This document shows positions 1 to 12,671 of a DNA stretch of 64,000 nucleotides, piece by piece. The notes beneath the pieces are model-generated. The model searched no databases. It was not told the origin of the DNA and saw nothing but the letters and a program-made list of their open reading frames with translations. The DNA lies in the NCBI RefSeq assembly GCF_020509005.1, contig NC_063014.1:1116001-1180000 (forward strand). The letters run 5' to 3'. The stretch is from Fulvia fulva (lineage: Eukaryota > Ascomycota > Dothideomycetes > Mycosphaerellales > Mycosphaerellaceae). Position numbers and translations under genes: made by a program. Each line of letters starts with the position of its first letter. Position 1 is the stretch's first letter.

Positions 1-617
1 TCCGCCGGGAAGGGGAGGAAAGTCGAAGGATCGTGTTAGTGCTAAGACACTATAGCGTAACTCTCTTAGTAGAGGGGGTTTCTAAGACACTACGACTCTC
101 TTAGAATGAACAGTTAGTCGATACGAACGCGATGTCCGGAGAGCGACTCTTCTTAGTAAGCTCGCCTACTTGTCTAAGGTATTAGTATAGGCTCTCTAAC
201 TCGGAGTCTAACAGTGCCTTACTAGGCTCTTTTACGTCTTATATACACCTATAGCACGGCTATAGCTTCCTATATAATGCGGGTGCGGCCTCTAGTCTAC
301 CTTCCTTTTGTTCTAAAGAGGAATAACTCTAATACGACTTTGTCGAGGGTAAAACACCGAGTTGCTAACTCGGGCTCATAACCTATTAAATAGGTACGAG
401 TTACGTAGTAGTAGAAGACGGCGGATTACACGAAAGACGAAGAAGGACCTAATAGGATAGCGTGTATCTATATATAGTGTCGCCGGTGTTAGTAGAGGTA
501 GATACTAGGTGTCCGTATGTTTACTAGCCTATAGGCTAGTAGACCCTAGTCACGTAATCTAGTCACATAACACACCTACACCTATATGCTTGTCCTACGG
601 CCTGTATGTTCTCAACA
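1..617 (-). mobile_element. 5' end of a Copia-like LTR retrotransposon, cut by window edge
   Basis: A minus-strand retrotransposon end. Bases 384-617 look like a 5' LTR of about 234 bp: on the minus strand it begins TGTTGAGAAC at 617 and ends CCTATTTAATA at 384. It is followed at 371-383 by a primer-binding site GGTTATGAGCCCG (minus strand), the same site in unmutated form that follows the 5' LTR of the Copia element at 1671. The internal part runs off the left edge, and I recognise no protein domain in 1-370. The LTR body differs from the other Copia element, so this is a different family. A short direct repeat (ctaagacact, then ctctcttag) occurs at 43-115. The assignment rests on the LTR end and PBS; the partner LTR is outside the window. 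Confidence 0.55.
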
Positions 618-826
618 TATTCGTATATATAGGACGTCGTAATCCGATATCTCGATCCGTAAGCGTCTATTTACCTATAAGCTACTATTTATATATAAGG
701 GTCTATTCTATCGAGATCGATATTAGAAGCGCTAAAGTATAACTACTTACTTAGAGTAGGCAATCTAAGCTACTACGAGTATATACTTCCTAATATACTT
801 CTTAATCTTCTTACCTTTAGCTTATA
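618..826. other. Repeat-mutated spacer
   Basis: AT-rich sequence between the Copia-like LTR and the first pogo element. No gene is seen. The stretch near 740-795 (acttacttagagtagg, then ctactacgagtatatac) resembles half of the palindromic repeat found at 12672 and 49737. Bases 825-826 are the TA target site of the pogo element. Confidence 0.4.
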
Positions 827-1588
827 ACGTACTTTACTACCGAGCGGGCTATACTACCGAGCGGGCTACTTTTACTAAGAACTATACTACTTCTATAGAT
901 ATAGCTATATAACTACTATTATAGCGTATATTATCTTTAAACGAGGCTAAACTGACCTTAGCTATCTAGGCTACGAAACGCGACGTAATAATTACGAATC
1001 GACTTGCTATTAAGGTATACGACGCGTCTCGAACTATACTAGGGTATCGATTGAATAGACGACCTCCTCGGAGTAACTACGAGCCTAATTAGAAGAAGCT
1101 TATAGAGCTAGAAGAGAGGGTAATACTTAAGTATATACTCGAGCTAGATCTTAGAGGTTTCCCGCTATTAAAGGCTAGTATATAAGTAATAGCCGATTTA
1201 TTACTATAAGAGAAGGGTCTTAAGCCCGCTAGTCTCAATTAGATAGACAGGTTTATTAGGCGGTATCGTGAGCTAAAGCTTTATATAACACGTAGATACA
1301 ATCGTTAGCGAGCCCTAATAGAAGATCTAGATATTATCGAGAAGTAGTTCTTACTTATAGGTAATATAAAGGAGAAGTATAGTATCCTTGACTAGGACAC
1401 CTTATAACTTCGACGAGATAGGGTTTATAATAGGTGTCATTACGTCTTAGAGCGTCGTTACGGGTTCAAAAAGACGTAATAGAGAGAGGAAGGTCGTTTA
1501 ATAGGGTAATAGAAAGGGAGTAGAGAGATAGCGTACTAGATAGCTCTTATATAAAGCGAGATTAGTAAGCTACGTAAGTCTAACGAGG

Positions 1589-1670
1589 CCCTTATATAGC
1601 GGAAAGTCGTAGTCATCCCGAGGAGGTCGTCTATTTAATTAATACCCTAGTACCCTTATATAGCGGAAAG
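1589..1670. repeat. Duplicated 18-mer flanking an inverted 46-bp copy
   Basis: The 18-mer CCCTTATATAGCGGAAAG occurs at 1589-1606 and again at 1653-1670. Between the two copies, 1607-1652 is the reverse complement (with a few transitions) of 1037-1082 of the same transposon. The other pogo copies have the 18-mer once and lack the insert. It looks like templated filler DNA. Confidence 0.8.
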
Positions 1671-1905
1671 TGTTAAGATGTAGTATCTTAAAGGGAGTCA
1701 ATAATTAGGAAGTGATCTAGTAGCCTAAGGCATCTATAATAACTTAGCTTATAGGGAGATACCTTCTCTCCCCTTTAGCTAAGATAGATATCTAATATAA
1801 TCAACACATTAGTTCCTAATATATTACTATATACTCGTGCTATTAGTTAGTTAAAGATTGATCTCTTACTCTACTCCGCTACTATCTACCCATACCTATT
1901 TAATA
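1671..1905 (+). repeat. Copia 5' LTR (235 bp)
   Basis: Starts TGTTAAGATG and ends CTATTTAATA, where the usual terminal CA has become TA. It aligns without gaps to 12076-12310; I count about 14 differences, all but one of them transitions. Confidence 0.9.
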
Positions 1906-1920
1906 GGTTATAAGCCCGGG
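1906..1920 (+). other. Copia primer-binding site (half-tRNA type)
   Basis: GGTTATAAGCCCGGG directly abuts the 5' LTR. Restoring one TG gives GGTTATGAGCCC, complementary to the anticodon region of initiator tRNA-Met. Copia of Drosophila and several fungal Copia elements prime from such an internal half-tRNA. The unmutated form is present at 371-383 in the other element. Confidence 0.6.
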
Positions 1921-4900
1921 TTTATATAGGAATAAGAGCAACCTATATTAGTATAGGTTACTTATATCCCTTACTATTGTAGTAGAAAACATCTAGGAAT
2001 TAGAAGTCTATCCCGTCTATCCTATTAAGGAGCTTAGTTCGATACTAAGTAATAGGTAACCTAGACAAGGACTCTATACGGCTTACTTAAAGCTAATACC
2101 TTGAAGATACTCTATAGGTAGAACTGTATTAAGATACTATTAAGAAGGACTTTAAGTAAGTCATTTAAAGCTCTACTAGGAGAGATAGACCTGTGTCCTA
2201 GCCCCGAGACCTTATACCGCTCCATCTTTACTTTACTAAATAGGCCTTAGTATCTATACCTACGAACTTTCCTATTCTATACTAGAAGCCTTAGTAGGAT
2301 CTAAGCCACTACTTTAGAACATACACACCTTGTTTCATTACATCCAATCTATTATAGATTTATACTAAGAGAAGATAGAGGAGAAGGGAGGCAAGATCCT
2401 AATTCTTAGGAGGGACAATTAGAAGAGATAGTTCAACCTTTAGAGATATAAGATATAGAGCTAATTAGCATTCTTTACAATTAATGACCTAATAGAAGTG
2501 TCTTTTAACAACATTAAGGGCAAGACTCTAAAACTCTTAGGAGAGGCTATAACTAAAGAGATCCTTAATACGCTAATATAGACAAGACATAATATAGTAT
2601 ACAACTTTAGTATCCTAAGTAGGATTATAGAAGAAGATGAATTTGAGCTTAAGGGCTTATATAAATCTAGAAGAGCTGCTAAGAAGTAGGTGTATCTCTA
2701 GAACAAGTATAGCTAGGTGCTACTAACCTATATATATAAGCTTACAAAGCAATTTGTGACCTTTGAGATAAGTAAAGAGTTCACCATTAGATCTATATAG
2801 ACACACCAAGTTTCTCTTAGAAAATGGATTACTAATGTTGACCTAGAGGGTCAGCATTATAGAAAAGCTAATATAAGGATGATCTAGCTCTTAAGCTCAC
2901 TACTACCCAACTACTATATAGCTAGGGATACTATTATAGCTTAGCTAAAGATAGATTGTAAAAGGACCTTAAAGATCCTTAAAGCTTAAGAAGCTAGGTT
3001 AGATCTCTCTAAGGCTAAGTATAGTATAGTAGCCACCTAGGTCAAGCCCTTAGGTCTAGTAAGACCACTCTCCTACCTTCTCTATAAGAAGGATCATCTA
3101 ATTAAGGACTGCCCTAGTCTGCCTAAGGCAAGAAAGGTCCTTAGATCTCATTCCTAACTACTATCTTCCTAGAATATAACATATATTAAGAAGAAGAGAA
3201 CTCTACTACCCACTTTAAGGAGGACACTAAGAGAGAAGTCCTCTATAGAAGAACTTAAGAAAATAGTAAAGAAACTCAGCTCTAACATACTATCGCTCTA
3301 GAAGAACTAGGCCTAGTCTTATACCTTTAAAGTAAAGAAGACTAGAAAAAGTTTTTCCGCCTAAGAGTCACGTGACTCATACAGCTCATCCCTAGAGACA
3401 ATGTCTGATAATGATAAGTATAATAAAGTGGCTTACTTAACTATAGAAGTCTAAGGTAAGTTCCCCTCGTTAGAGTAGTTACTTAACTCCTATACTTCAT
3501 CCTATATAACTAACTAAAGCTACCTCTTTAGATCTATAACTCCCTTAATAAGGAGGAAATAGATCAAAGTAGGAGGTAGGTTTTTATTAGCTACTTATAT
3601 TAGGAATGTAGAGATGAGTAGGAGAGCTAGTAGAAAAGTTGTTTTAGAAGATGTCCTACTTATACCTAAGCTAGGAGTAAACCTGGTTTTATAGAACTAG
3701 TTTAGTAAGTAGTTTAGTGTTCAACCTCTATTATTTTCTCTTATTTCCCCCTCTAGTAAGACTATTGTCTAGACAAAGCTCCTTAGGGGGGTTCTATTTA
3801 TTAATAAGATTTCTCTTCTCCTATAAGAACGGGCATATTACTTGTTATATACACTACTAATAGAGAATGCCTTTAGGACTGCTTGATTAGAGACCGACCT
3901 AAAGCAGTAGGAGCTTTAGTATAGAAGATTTATATACTTTAGGAAGAATTTGCTCTAGAATCTTTATAAGGTAATAGACTTAAAAGAATCTATTCCTATC
4001 CCTAAGAATAGCTTTTACTAGTATAGAGTATGTTCAATAGTAAAGATAAAGAAGTATGAAGGCAAAGTTATAGAGAGAAGACCTAAAAGACTTGCCCTTA
4101 TATCTATTAATATATATGGCCTACTACTAATCTCAAGACTAGGATTTAAATACTAGCTTGAGATTATTAACAACTTCTCTAGGAAGAAGTGGACCTTTCC
4201 TCTTAGGAAAAGAGAAGATGCTCTAGTTGCTCTCTAGAACTAGAAGATCAAAGTAGAGAGGAAATTATTAGCGTAGCTAAAAGCAGTAAGGCTTAATAAT
4301 ATAAAAGAACTTATTATATTAGTAAAGCAGTAGGAGAAGGATTTAGGGATTAGACTCGAGCCGACTAAGGCATAGAACTCTCTATAGAATAGACCAGTTA
4401 AGAGGTCAATATAAACCTCAGAGGACTCTATAAGGGCAATGCTTAAAGAGGCTAAAATGCCGGTTGAATTTTAGCCTAAAGTACTAGAGGCCTAAACTTA
4501 TATAAGGAACAAACTACTAAATAGCCTAGATTACGATAGGTTCAAGGTTTTACTAGATAAGGCTTTTGATAGTATCAAACCGACCATTAACTATTTGAAA
4601 GTTTAGGGATACAAAGCTGTTGTCTATATAGACATAAGATCCTAACCTTAATAGGCAAGAAGTGACAAGCTAATAAATAGGGGTAAAGAAGTAGTGTTTA
4701 TTAGGTATATTAAAAACATAGCTAAAGCCTAGCTCTTTTAGGAACTAGACATAAGAGCTATTAAATAACACATATATACAGACTTCTTTAAGGACTAGCC
4801 TAGAGGTAATATAGGTCTTAATGTTCTAATATTGAATCTACTAAGTAGTGTACTAGCTAGGAAGCCCTTAGGAAGGCCGAGGAAGAATGTATCCTTAGGA

Positions 4901-6645
4901 CAATCTACCTACTATTTAGGCGTCTATTAAAGCACCCCCGAAATAGATTAGCTAATTGAGAGCCCTAAAGTCGCTTAGCCGAGAAAGCTGTTTATATAAC
5001 TTTCCTAACCTCTAGAGAACGTAGAGGAATTTCAGAAAATCGATTAGCTAATTAAGAGAAGCTCCCTAGATCCCTAGGAAATAGACGTTACTAGGTTATA
5101 AGTGACGGTCCCTAAATTATCCCTTAGAAAGAGAAAGGCTAACTATAATGTTAAGGGCTATAACATGAAATAGAAACCCTAAAATCTATAGTCCCTAAGC
5201 CCGAACTAACTACTAAAGTAGGAGAAGTAATAGACCTCTTAGAGAACCTTACTACTTTTCACTAAGCTTTCTTTGTAGCTATATAATTAGTGGACAGTTC
5301 AATACTATAGGATAGCGAATTCCTAGAAGAAGTTGAGGAAATGGCCTTTATAGTAACTATAGAAGCTATTGTATATAAGCAAGAGGTCCTAATTCTAAAA
5401 TCCTATAAGGACACTATAAATGACAAGAAATAGGGAGATCTTTAGAAGGAAGCAATCTAAAAGGAACTAGATGCTCTATAGAGTAACAACACCTAGGAAA
5501 GTTCTGTTCTACTAAAAGGAGCAAATCTAGTTACATCAAGATGGGTCTTTGATATTAAGAGAAGCATTAGTAGAGCTATTGAAAAGTTTAAGGCTAGACT
5601 AGTTATAAGGGGCTTCTTATAGAAGTTTAGTATTGACTTTATAGAGACATTTGTACCTATAGTAAGACAGGACACCCTTAGGGTGTTTATGGCTATTGTG
5701 TATAAGAAGGATCTTTATCTTCACTAAGTAGATATAAACAATACATTTATAGAAAGCACCGTCTATAAAGACATCTTTATGTTACTACTACTAGGAGTTG
5801 AGCTTCTACTAAACATAGTGTTCAAAATCCTTAAAAGCTTATAAAGACTTAAGTAAGTAGCTAGAGATTAGAATCAACTCTATGTATCAAAGCTCAGAGA
5901 GATTGGATTCATATAGTCAGAAGTAGATCCATACCTACTTATCTATAAGAAGAGGGAGATCATAATCCTTATATATATAGATGACATTCCAATTGCTATA
6001 CTAAAGTTAACAGATGTTCTCTAGTTTAAAAGAGGACTTAGCAAGATCTTTAAGATCAAAGATCTAGGTGAACCTAAAAAGATCCTTAGCATGAGAGTCA
6101 TAAGGGACAGGAAGAGAGGAATCCTAAAACTTGACCAAGGACACTTTATTAGGGACAGCCTAGCTAAGATAGGAATAAACTATAAGAAGGCAGTACCTAC
6201 ACACTCACCTATAGACAGCTATAAGGCCCTTAAACCTTCAAGCTATATAGATAAGAGGTGTGACAAGGCAGAGTACTAGAGTATTAATAGTACTTAGATA
6301 TAGCTAGTAACAATCACACGGCTAGACATTACTTTTGCCCTAGGAAGGATGAGCTTATTTGTGAGTGACCTATCCACCTACCACATAAAGGCTTTAAAGA
6401 AGATCACTAGGTACCTAAGATCATACCCTGATCTAGGACTTTAGTTCTTAAAGTCTAGAAAAGGACACCTTATTAGATACTATAATTCTGATTATGTAAT
6501 AGACAAAGTAGACAGAGTCTTAATCCTTAGGTATGTCTTCTTCCTCTATAGGGCACCAGTTTCTTAGATGAGCAAGAAGTAAAAGTCTGTAGCAACATCT
6601 ATAATAGAGGCTAAATATATAGCTATAAATGTATATACGAAGTAG

Positions 6646-9600
6646 GATTCTCGCTTAAAGACGCTATCTTATATAATAAGGTAAAACTGGTGGACTATCG
6701 ATCTCTACGCCAAAACACGACACATTCGAAAGCTCCTATCAAGGCCATTCTAACGATATATAAAGCAGGCCACTGCCCCTAGGACTAAGGGAGTTCTACC
6801 TTATTTAATCTAGACAGCTTAAAGCTCTCTTCACCCTGTTTCTTTAGCTCTAAACGCCGCGGAGGTGCCTAGCTACATTAGGCAACTCCTAGGCAATAGT
6901 AGCCTAGGCTACGGCACTAACGGCGCCTACGGCCCTATAGGCGAAACCCCCCTAAGACAACTAGTAGCAACTTATAGAGGACGTAAAAAGTATAGAAACT
7001 AACGATTAGCTCCCTTACCGGTCTCTATAGGTAATAATCACTTAGCTACGTACGGCGCTTATACTATCGTATTACCGAGGGCAACAAGAAATAAGGACGA
7101 CGTCCTAGGCGATTAGTAAGGCCACCCGGAATCAACACCCCTATAGCTAGGCATCGGTCGCGGTATCGATACTAGGCCCCCGCCTAACGTACGATATAGT
7201 TACGATCCGTATTGTAGCAAAGGAAGACTAGGCCGAAGTTACGAAGCTATTAAACAAGGAGCTCGCCTAACGAATTAACTAACTAGGGGTGGTCGTAGTG
7301 AACTAATAGTCTAACGGTACTCTATAGATCTATACTAGCTCTACTACTACTAGGAGGCACCTAGAGGCATAGCTATAGTAGGTATCTAAGGTTACGGTAT
7401 TAGCGAAGGTCTTAACGAAGCAATTTACGATCCTAGTCCACGATATACCTAAGGAGTTTGACCTAACTAACTAGGGTCACCTACGCGCTCTCTAAGAGGA
7501 CAACCCGGTCACTCTTAACTCTCTAATCTAGAAGGCGACTTGGCTCTATAGGAAATGGCTAGAAGGCAAGAAGGCCTCGGCGCTAATAGTATAGCTATAA
7601 GACGCGAAAGCGGCGGATCTAGCGATAGAACAAGGCCTAGTCTAGTAATATAGCCTTAAGATAGTAGAAAAGCACTCCTTATCCTTTCGTGTCCTCTAAT
7701 GCTTTAAATGCTAATAGTATAGACACCAAACCTACACGTATATAAACAAGCAGGCCTACTCGAACTATATAGGAGACTATATATCTAGGGACTATACATC
7801 GACTACGAGACGGTACGCGAACTGTCCGGGGTACTACCTATCGTATAGTACGGAATGCCTATAGCGGAAACTAGCGAAAAACAAGGCAATCATAAACAGA
7901 ACCGTCGCCCTAAGATTCTACGGCGACCGTAAGGCTAGCCTATACCGGAACTAACTAGCGGCGGTCGGGTATAAGCGCCCTAGGGCCGAGAACGATATAA
8001 AGGATACGTAACCTAGGGCGTACGGGAGGCTACGTACTCTACTAGCTACGGCGAGGGAATCTAACTAGGCCCGGCTCCCCTTTAGTATATAGCCGATAGG
8101 CGTAGACTAGGACGTATAGGGTAGTAGGATATAGGACGCTATAGAGGAAATGATTGTCGATACCGATAACTAGCCTCGACACGCTTAGTATTATCTAGTA
8201 TAACGTTAACTATAGTAAGGATATAGTCTAGAACCATTTCCTATACGAGGCGGACCCGCGCGTCTACTACGTCCTTATAATCTAGGACCTATAGATTAAC
8301 CCGTACTATAAGAGACTAACGACCTATAAGTCACTAGGCTATACGACATACCTACGAGGCGACGGTAGACCCCGTACGTGCTTCTATGTCAGTAAGGACA
8401 TACTAGAATCCGACTAGGAGGTAGTATACTACGTAGACGAAGAAGGCGGGGGCGATATTACCTCCCTCTACGTAGGTAGCACCTAGATACACAACCTATA
8501 TAAACAACCGCTAGCCTCGAGGTCTAGCCGCGACCTAGGGGTCTATAGACACCTAGACAGTACGCTTAAGAGACAAGGGTGCCACATCGTAGTAGGAGAC
8601 TTTAATATACACTACCCTTCCTAGGAAAGCCTTATATAGCCGCACCCTATAGCCGACGAAGTACTCGACTTAATAGCGAGTAACGTAATTACCCTTAATA
8701 CCCCGAAGGACCTAGGTACCTAGAAGAGAGGGGGACTCTAAGGCACGATCGACCTCTCCTAGATCTTAGATAGCCACTACTACACGGTAACCTACTATAG
8801 GATCGAATATGAACTCGAGGCGTCGTTAGACTATATACTAGTCAGGACCTCTATTACGATATAGATATAACGTACACTAGCGAGAACCCCTAAGCTAAAC
8901 TAGGGAAAGGCCTACTAGGCCAATATCTAGGTATACCTCGATAACTCTAAGAGGCTAGTCTAGATCGCGTAGTAGTAATACAATAGTGAAGACGAGATAG
9001 ACGAAGTAGTCTAGGGGTTGATAGACGAAATAAGAAAAGCGACCTTACTTTACGTTCCGCTTGCCTAACTAACGACATAGTCTAAACTATACTAGACGCC
9101 GGAGTGTACTACGGTAGTAAGAGAAGTAAGGAGAGCCCGCCGGGTGTAGACGAGTAGCTATAGCGAGGAGGCCTAGAACGTATATAGGGAGGCATACTAA
9201 TAGAAGAAAGCTATAATACGAAGGGAGAAAGTAGTCGGCTAGAGGGCTATAGTAGAAGAAATCGCCGGTAAGCTAGAGAGGATATAGAAGCTAGCGAAAT
9301 AGGCCCGATAGGACCCTATATAGGGCCCCTCCTTCTCTATCCTAGCGCTATAATCGCCTAGTAGCCCGGTTAGCGACCCCGAGGCCAAGGCGCGTCTACT
9401 AGCTAGCAAGTTCTTCCCGCCCCTAGTCGAGGCTAATCTAAGCGACATAAATAGCTCTACTCCCCTAGCCCCTAGCATCGCGGTCTAATAGGAGGTGTCC
9501 GAGGGAGAAGTTGCCGCTATACTAAGGAAGTTGCCGGCGAAGAAAGCCCCGGTGCCGGATAGGATCCTAAACGAGCTACTAAAGAAGTGTAGAGATTAAC

Positions 9601-11651
9601 TAGCCCTAGTAGTTATAGCGATCTTTAACGCCTACCTATAGACCGGGTACCACCCGATAGCTTTTAAACAATTAACGATAGTAGTCCTACGTAAGCCGTA
9701 GAAGGAAGACTATACGTAGGTGAAGTCGTACCGCCTAATTACGCTCCTTAACACTCTTAGGAAGGCGCTTAAGAAGCTGGTTATAACGAGACTCTCCGAG
9801 GCGGTAGAGGAACACTCCCTACTCCCGGATACCTAGATAGGTACGCGCCTATAGCGATCGACGCTATCCGCGATAGAACTTATTACCTCTTAGGTAAAGG
9901 CCATCTAGTATAAGAATAGGGACAAGGTGGCTTCCTTACTTAGCCTAGACATATCGGGAGCCTTCGACTACGTGTTATACCCGCGGCTACTCTATATCCT
10001 AAGGTCGAAAGGACTCCCTAAGTGGCTTATTAACTTCGTACGGTCCTACCTCCAAAACCGTATTACGTCGATCCTAGTCGGCTAGTATAGAAGCCCTTTT
10101 TAAGCAGTCTATACTAGAATCCCGTAAGGCTTAACGCTAGTACCTATTCTGTTCCTCTTCTTTATAGCGACGCTACTCCTAGCCCTAGAATCCTAGAACA
10201 CCGCTACGAGCGGCTTCGTAGACGACACGAATATCCTAGCGTAGTCTTCCTCGACTAAGGAGAACTATAGGCTATTAGAAGAGAAGCACAAGGTCTACGA
10301 GGACTAGGCTAGGAGGCACGGGGCTCGGTTTGCCCTAGAAAAGTACAATCTAATACACTTTACGCGCCGGCTACGGTTCTATAATATGTAAGCTTCTATC
10401 TAGATATAGGGGTATACGACTAACCCGGCAAATTAGCTTAGGATCCTCGGACTATAGGTAGACCCGGCGCTACGGTAGAGGAAGTACGTATAGGTAATAT
10501 TACGGAAAGCTAAATAGAATATAGTATTATACTAGAGGCTCACTACGTCTATATAGGGGGCGGACTTCCGGTAGTCACGACTTCTATATACGGCTATTAT
10601 ACGGCTAGTCCTTACCTATAGTAGCCAAGTGTAGTCCTTAGGCGAGAGGGCCTACCTATCGAAGGGACTCGTCGCGCCGCTAGCGAAGATCTTAAACTAA
10701 TGCCTAAGGAAGGTTACCGGGGCATATAAGTCGATACTAACGAGGATGCTTAAGTACGAGACCGCTATACCGCCGATCGACCTATATATCTAGGGACTAC
10801 GGACCTCCTACTTAGGCAAGTCGGTATAGTACCTAGTATAGAAGGTCATCGCTAGTGTAGTCGTAAGGGCCCGCGAATCAGTACTAGCGTATAAGGGCAT
10901 TCGACCCGGAAACGAGCCGAACTACCGGGCAAGGGACGAATAGCTAGTAATATAATAGGAAGGTAAGAAATCGTTTATAGAGCAACTATAGAAAGAGAGG
11001 TGGAACAACTAGGTTGTAGGGTATAGTGGACGCCCTTAGCTAGCGGGACAACCTAAGGAATAGTTAGCTACGAAATCCGCGAATAGGTACCCCCTAAAGC
11101 TTATCTACTACCGCCTTATAAGGGTATAGAGTAGTATAGTAACCTAACTACGAAGCGAACACATCGGCCTCTAGGGGTACCTATTATAGAGGAAGGTTCT
11201 AGGATACACGAATACTAGCTGCCCCTACGGCTATTGCTCCTAGAACGTACGGTACGTACTCCTCGTCTATCCGAGGTAGTCGCTAGGAAGGGGGGAGTAG
11301 ATAGTAAAGGCGAGGAACCGGACGATTAGGGCACTTCTTAACAACGCTAAGGACCTACGGCGCATTACGAACTAGATACTAGAGAAGGGCTGGCTAGAAC
11401 AGTACCGCCTAGTAGGAGCAGTATAGGAAGAGAGGATACGACGTAGCGCGACGAGACCGGCTAGGAGCGGGGGCTAACGGGGTAGTAATATAGACTACGT
11501 ACGTTTAGAGGGAAAGCTAAACTAGATAAGGAGTAGTCGGGGGCGGGAAGGGTTTTCACCTATTCGGGTTTCCCTTTGTATATAACAATAGATATATACC
11601 TATATAGGCCGGATAGGGTCCTAGAGTAGGGGAATAACAAATCTATCTATC
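6646..11651 (+). mobile_element. Tad-like LINE, copy A, about 5.0 kb
   Basis: Non-LTR retrotransposon inserted in the Copia RNase H region, with a 14-bp target duplication TATATACGAAG(T/C)AG at 6632-6645 and 11652-11665. The single mismatch is a CA-to-TA change. Restoring stops to Gln gives ORF1 (about 6850-8100, with degraded zinc knuckles near 7700-7900), an apurinic-like endonuclease (about 8200-8800, with VGDFNIHYP near 8590), and reverse transcriptase (about 9500-10500) with FVDD at 10215-10226. A C-terminal domain with a CPYGY-type degraded zinc motif follows near 11215. The 3' end is an ATCT-type tail at 11638-11651. The domain order fits the Tad1/I-like LINEs of fungi. Heavily RIP-mutated; a dead copy. 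Confidence 0.88.
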
Positions 11652-12075
11652 TATATACGAAGCAGTCCTAATTCCTAGCTTTACTACTAAGAGAAATAGA
11701 TTGTCTAGAGTTAGTAGGAGACTGTTCCTATTAACTAAGAATCACTAGAAACTAGGAGACTGTATCAAGTTTAAGACCAGTCTAATTAAGAGGTAATAAT
11801 CAAGCTGCCCTCACCCTAGTAAAAGATGTACATGTTAATAACAAGTCGAAGCACATTGACATTGCCTATAACGCTATTAGGAAACTTTAGTAGAGGAGGC
11901 TTATTGCTATTAAGTACACCCTAACCTCTAAGATAGTTATAGACGGGTTTATAAAACTAAAGACTAGTCTATACTTCTAGAGGTTTGTAAGCTAGCTTAA
12001 CCTGTCATAAAAAGGTCCAAGTACTATTAACAGGAAGTGAGCAGACTATAACCTCCTATACGAGATGAGTAGGAG

Positions 12076-12310
12076 TGTTAGGATATAGCATCTTAAAGGG
12101 AGTTAATAATTAGGAAGTGATCTAGTAGCCTAAGGTATCTACGATAACTCAGCTTGTAGGGAGATACCTTCTCTCCCCTTTAGCTTAGATAGATATCTAA
12201 TATAATCAACACATTAGTTCCTAATATGTTGCTATATACTCGTGCTATTAGTCAGTTAAAGATTGATCTCTTACTCTACTCCGCTACTATCTACCCGTAC
12301 CTATTTAATA
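12076..12310 (+). repeat. Copia 3' LTR (235 bp)
   Basis: Starts TGTTAGGATA and ends CTATTTAATA; directly followed by the target duplication GAAAG at 12311-12315 and then the remainder of the pogo host element. Confidence 0.9.
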
Positions 12311-12671
12311 GAAAGCACGAAAGCGTAAGTATATTTAGTCTAGAGGGTCTCTAACCTTCGATAAGGCGTCGTAATTAATATCTCTAGAGGATACTAGGAG
12401 GTAGGAAGTAAGTAGAGAGTCGCTAGATAGTATTTAGCTAGTACTAAGGCTACGACGCTATAAGCGATATAGCGAGTCGGGGCATAACGTACGTACCTAT
12501 TAAGTAGACTCGCTAGATAGTGAAGAATCTAAAGAGGAATTGTCCTCCTAGTAACAATTCTATAGGATGTCGTTATATTAAGATACCGTCGTAATTAAAG
12601 TAGAAGTAGTATAGTTCTTAGTAAAAGTAGCCCGCTCGGTAGTATAGCCTACTCGGTAGTAAAGTACGTTA

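Larger units (their letters stand above)
1671..12310 (+). mobile_element. Ty1/Copia LTR retrotransposon, interrupted by a LINE
   Basis: Flanked by the 5-bp target duplication GAAAG (1666-1670 and 12311-12315). LTRs of 235 bp at 1671-1905 and 12076-12310. Reading TAG/TAA as Gln, one can follow gag (about 2150-3250, with a degraded zinc knuckle ending KDCP near 3110), protease region (about 3500-3750), integrase (about 3950-4900), reverse transcriptase (about 5490-6290, with an intact YIDD at 5984-5995) and RNase H (SKKQKS near 6570). RNase H is cut at 6645 by the LINE and resumes at 11652. The order INT before RT defines Copia. CA and TG dinucleotides are more frequent here than in the neighbouring Gypsy and LINE DNA, so it is less mutated. 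Non-functional: many stop codons. Confidence 0.92.
827..12669 (+). mobile_element. Short pogo/Fot1 DNA transposon, split by a Copia insertion
   Basis: The element consists of 827-1670 plus 12316-12669, flanked by TA at 825-826 and 12670-12671. Terminal inverted repeats of about 69 bp begin ACGTACTTTACTACCGAGCG and contain a tandem ACTACCGAGCGGGC motif. Reading TAG as Gln recovers the N-terminal half of a pogo/Fot1 transposase: helix-turn-helix/CENP-B region around 1090-1400, then an NFDE-like stretch near 1410. The DDE core is missing: compared with the full copy at 40225 about 730 bp are deleted at the same point as in the copies at 48155 and 56068. This copy is about 65 bp longer than those because of a local duplication and inverted insert at 1607-1670. 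Non-autonomous and dead. Confidence 0.85.

Noticed and set aside
6091..6279. Open frame that could be taken as a small gene
   Set aside because: It is the surviving piece of the Copia reverse transcriptase between two TAG codons.
9239..9478. 79-codon open frame antisense to LINE A, nearly identical to 21572-21811 antisense to LINE B
   Set aside because: The similarity is explained by the two LINE copies being homologous; the frame overlaps LINE coding sequence on the other strand and has no domain of its own.
11638..11660. ATCT/AGAT microsatellites here and at 19391-19412 as independent repeats
   Set aside because: They are the 3' tails of LINE copies and sit exactly at the target duplications.
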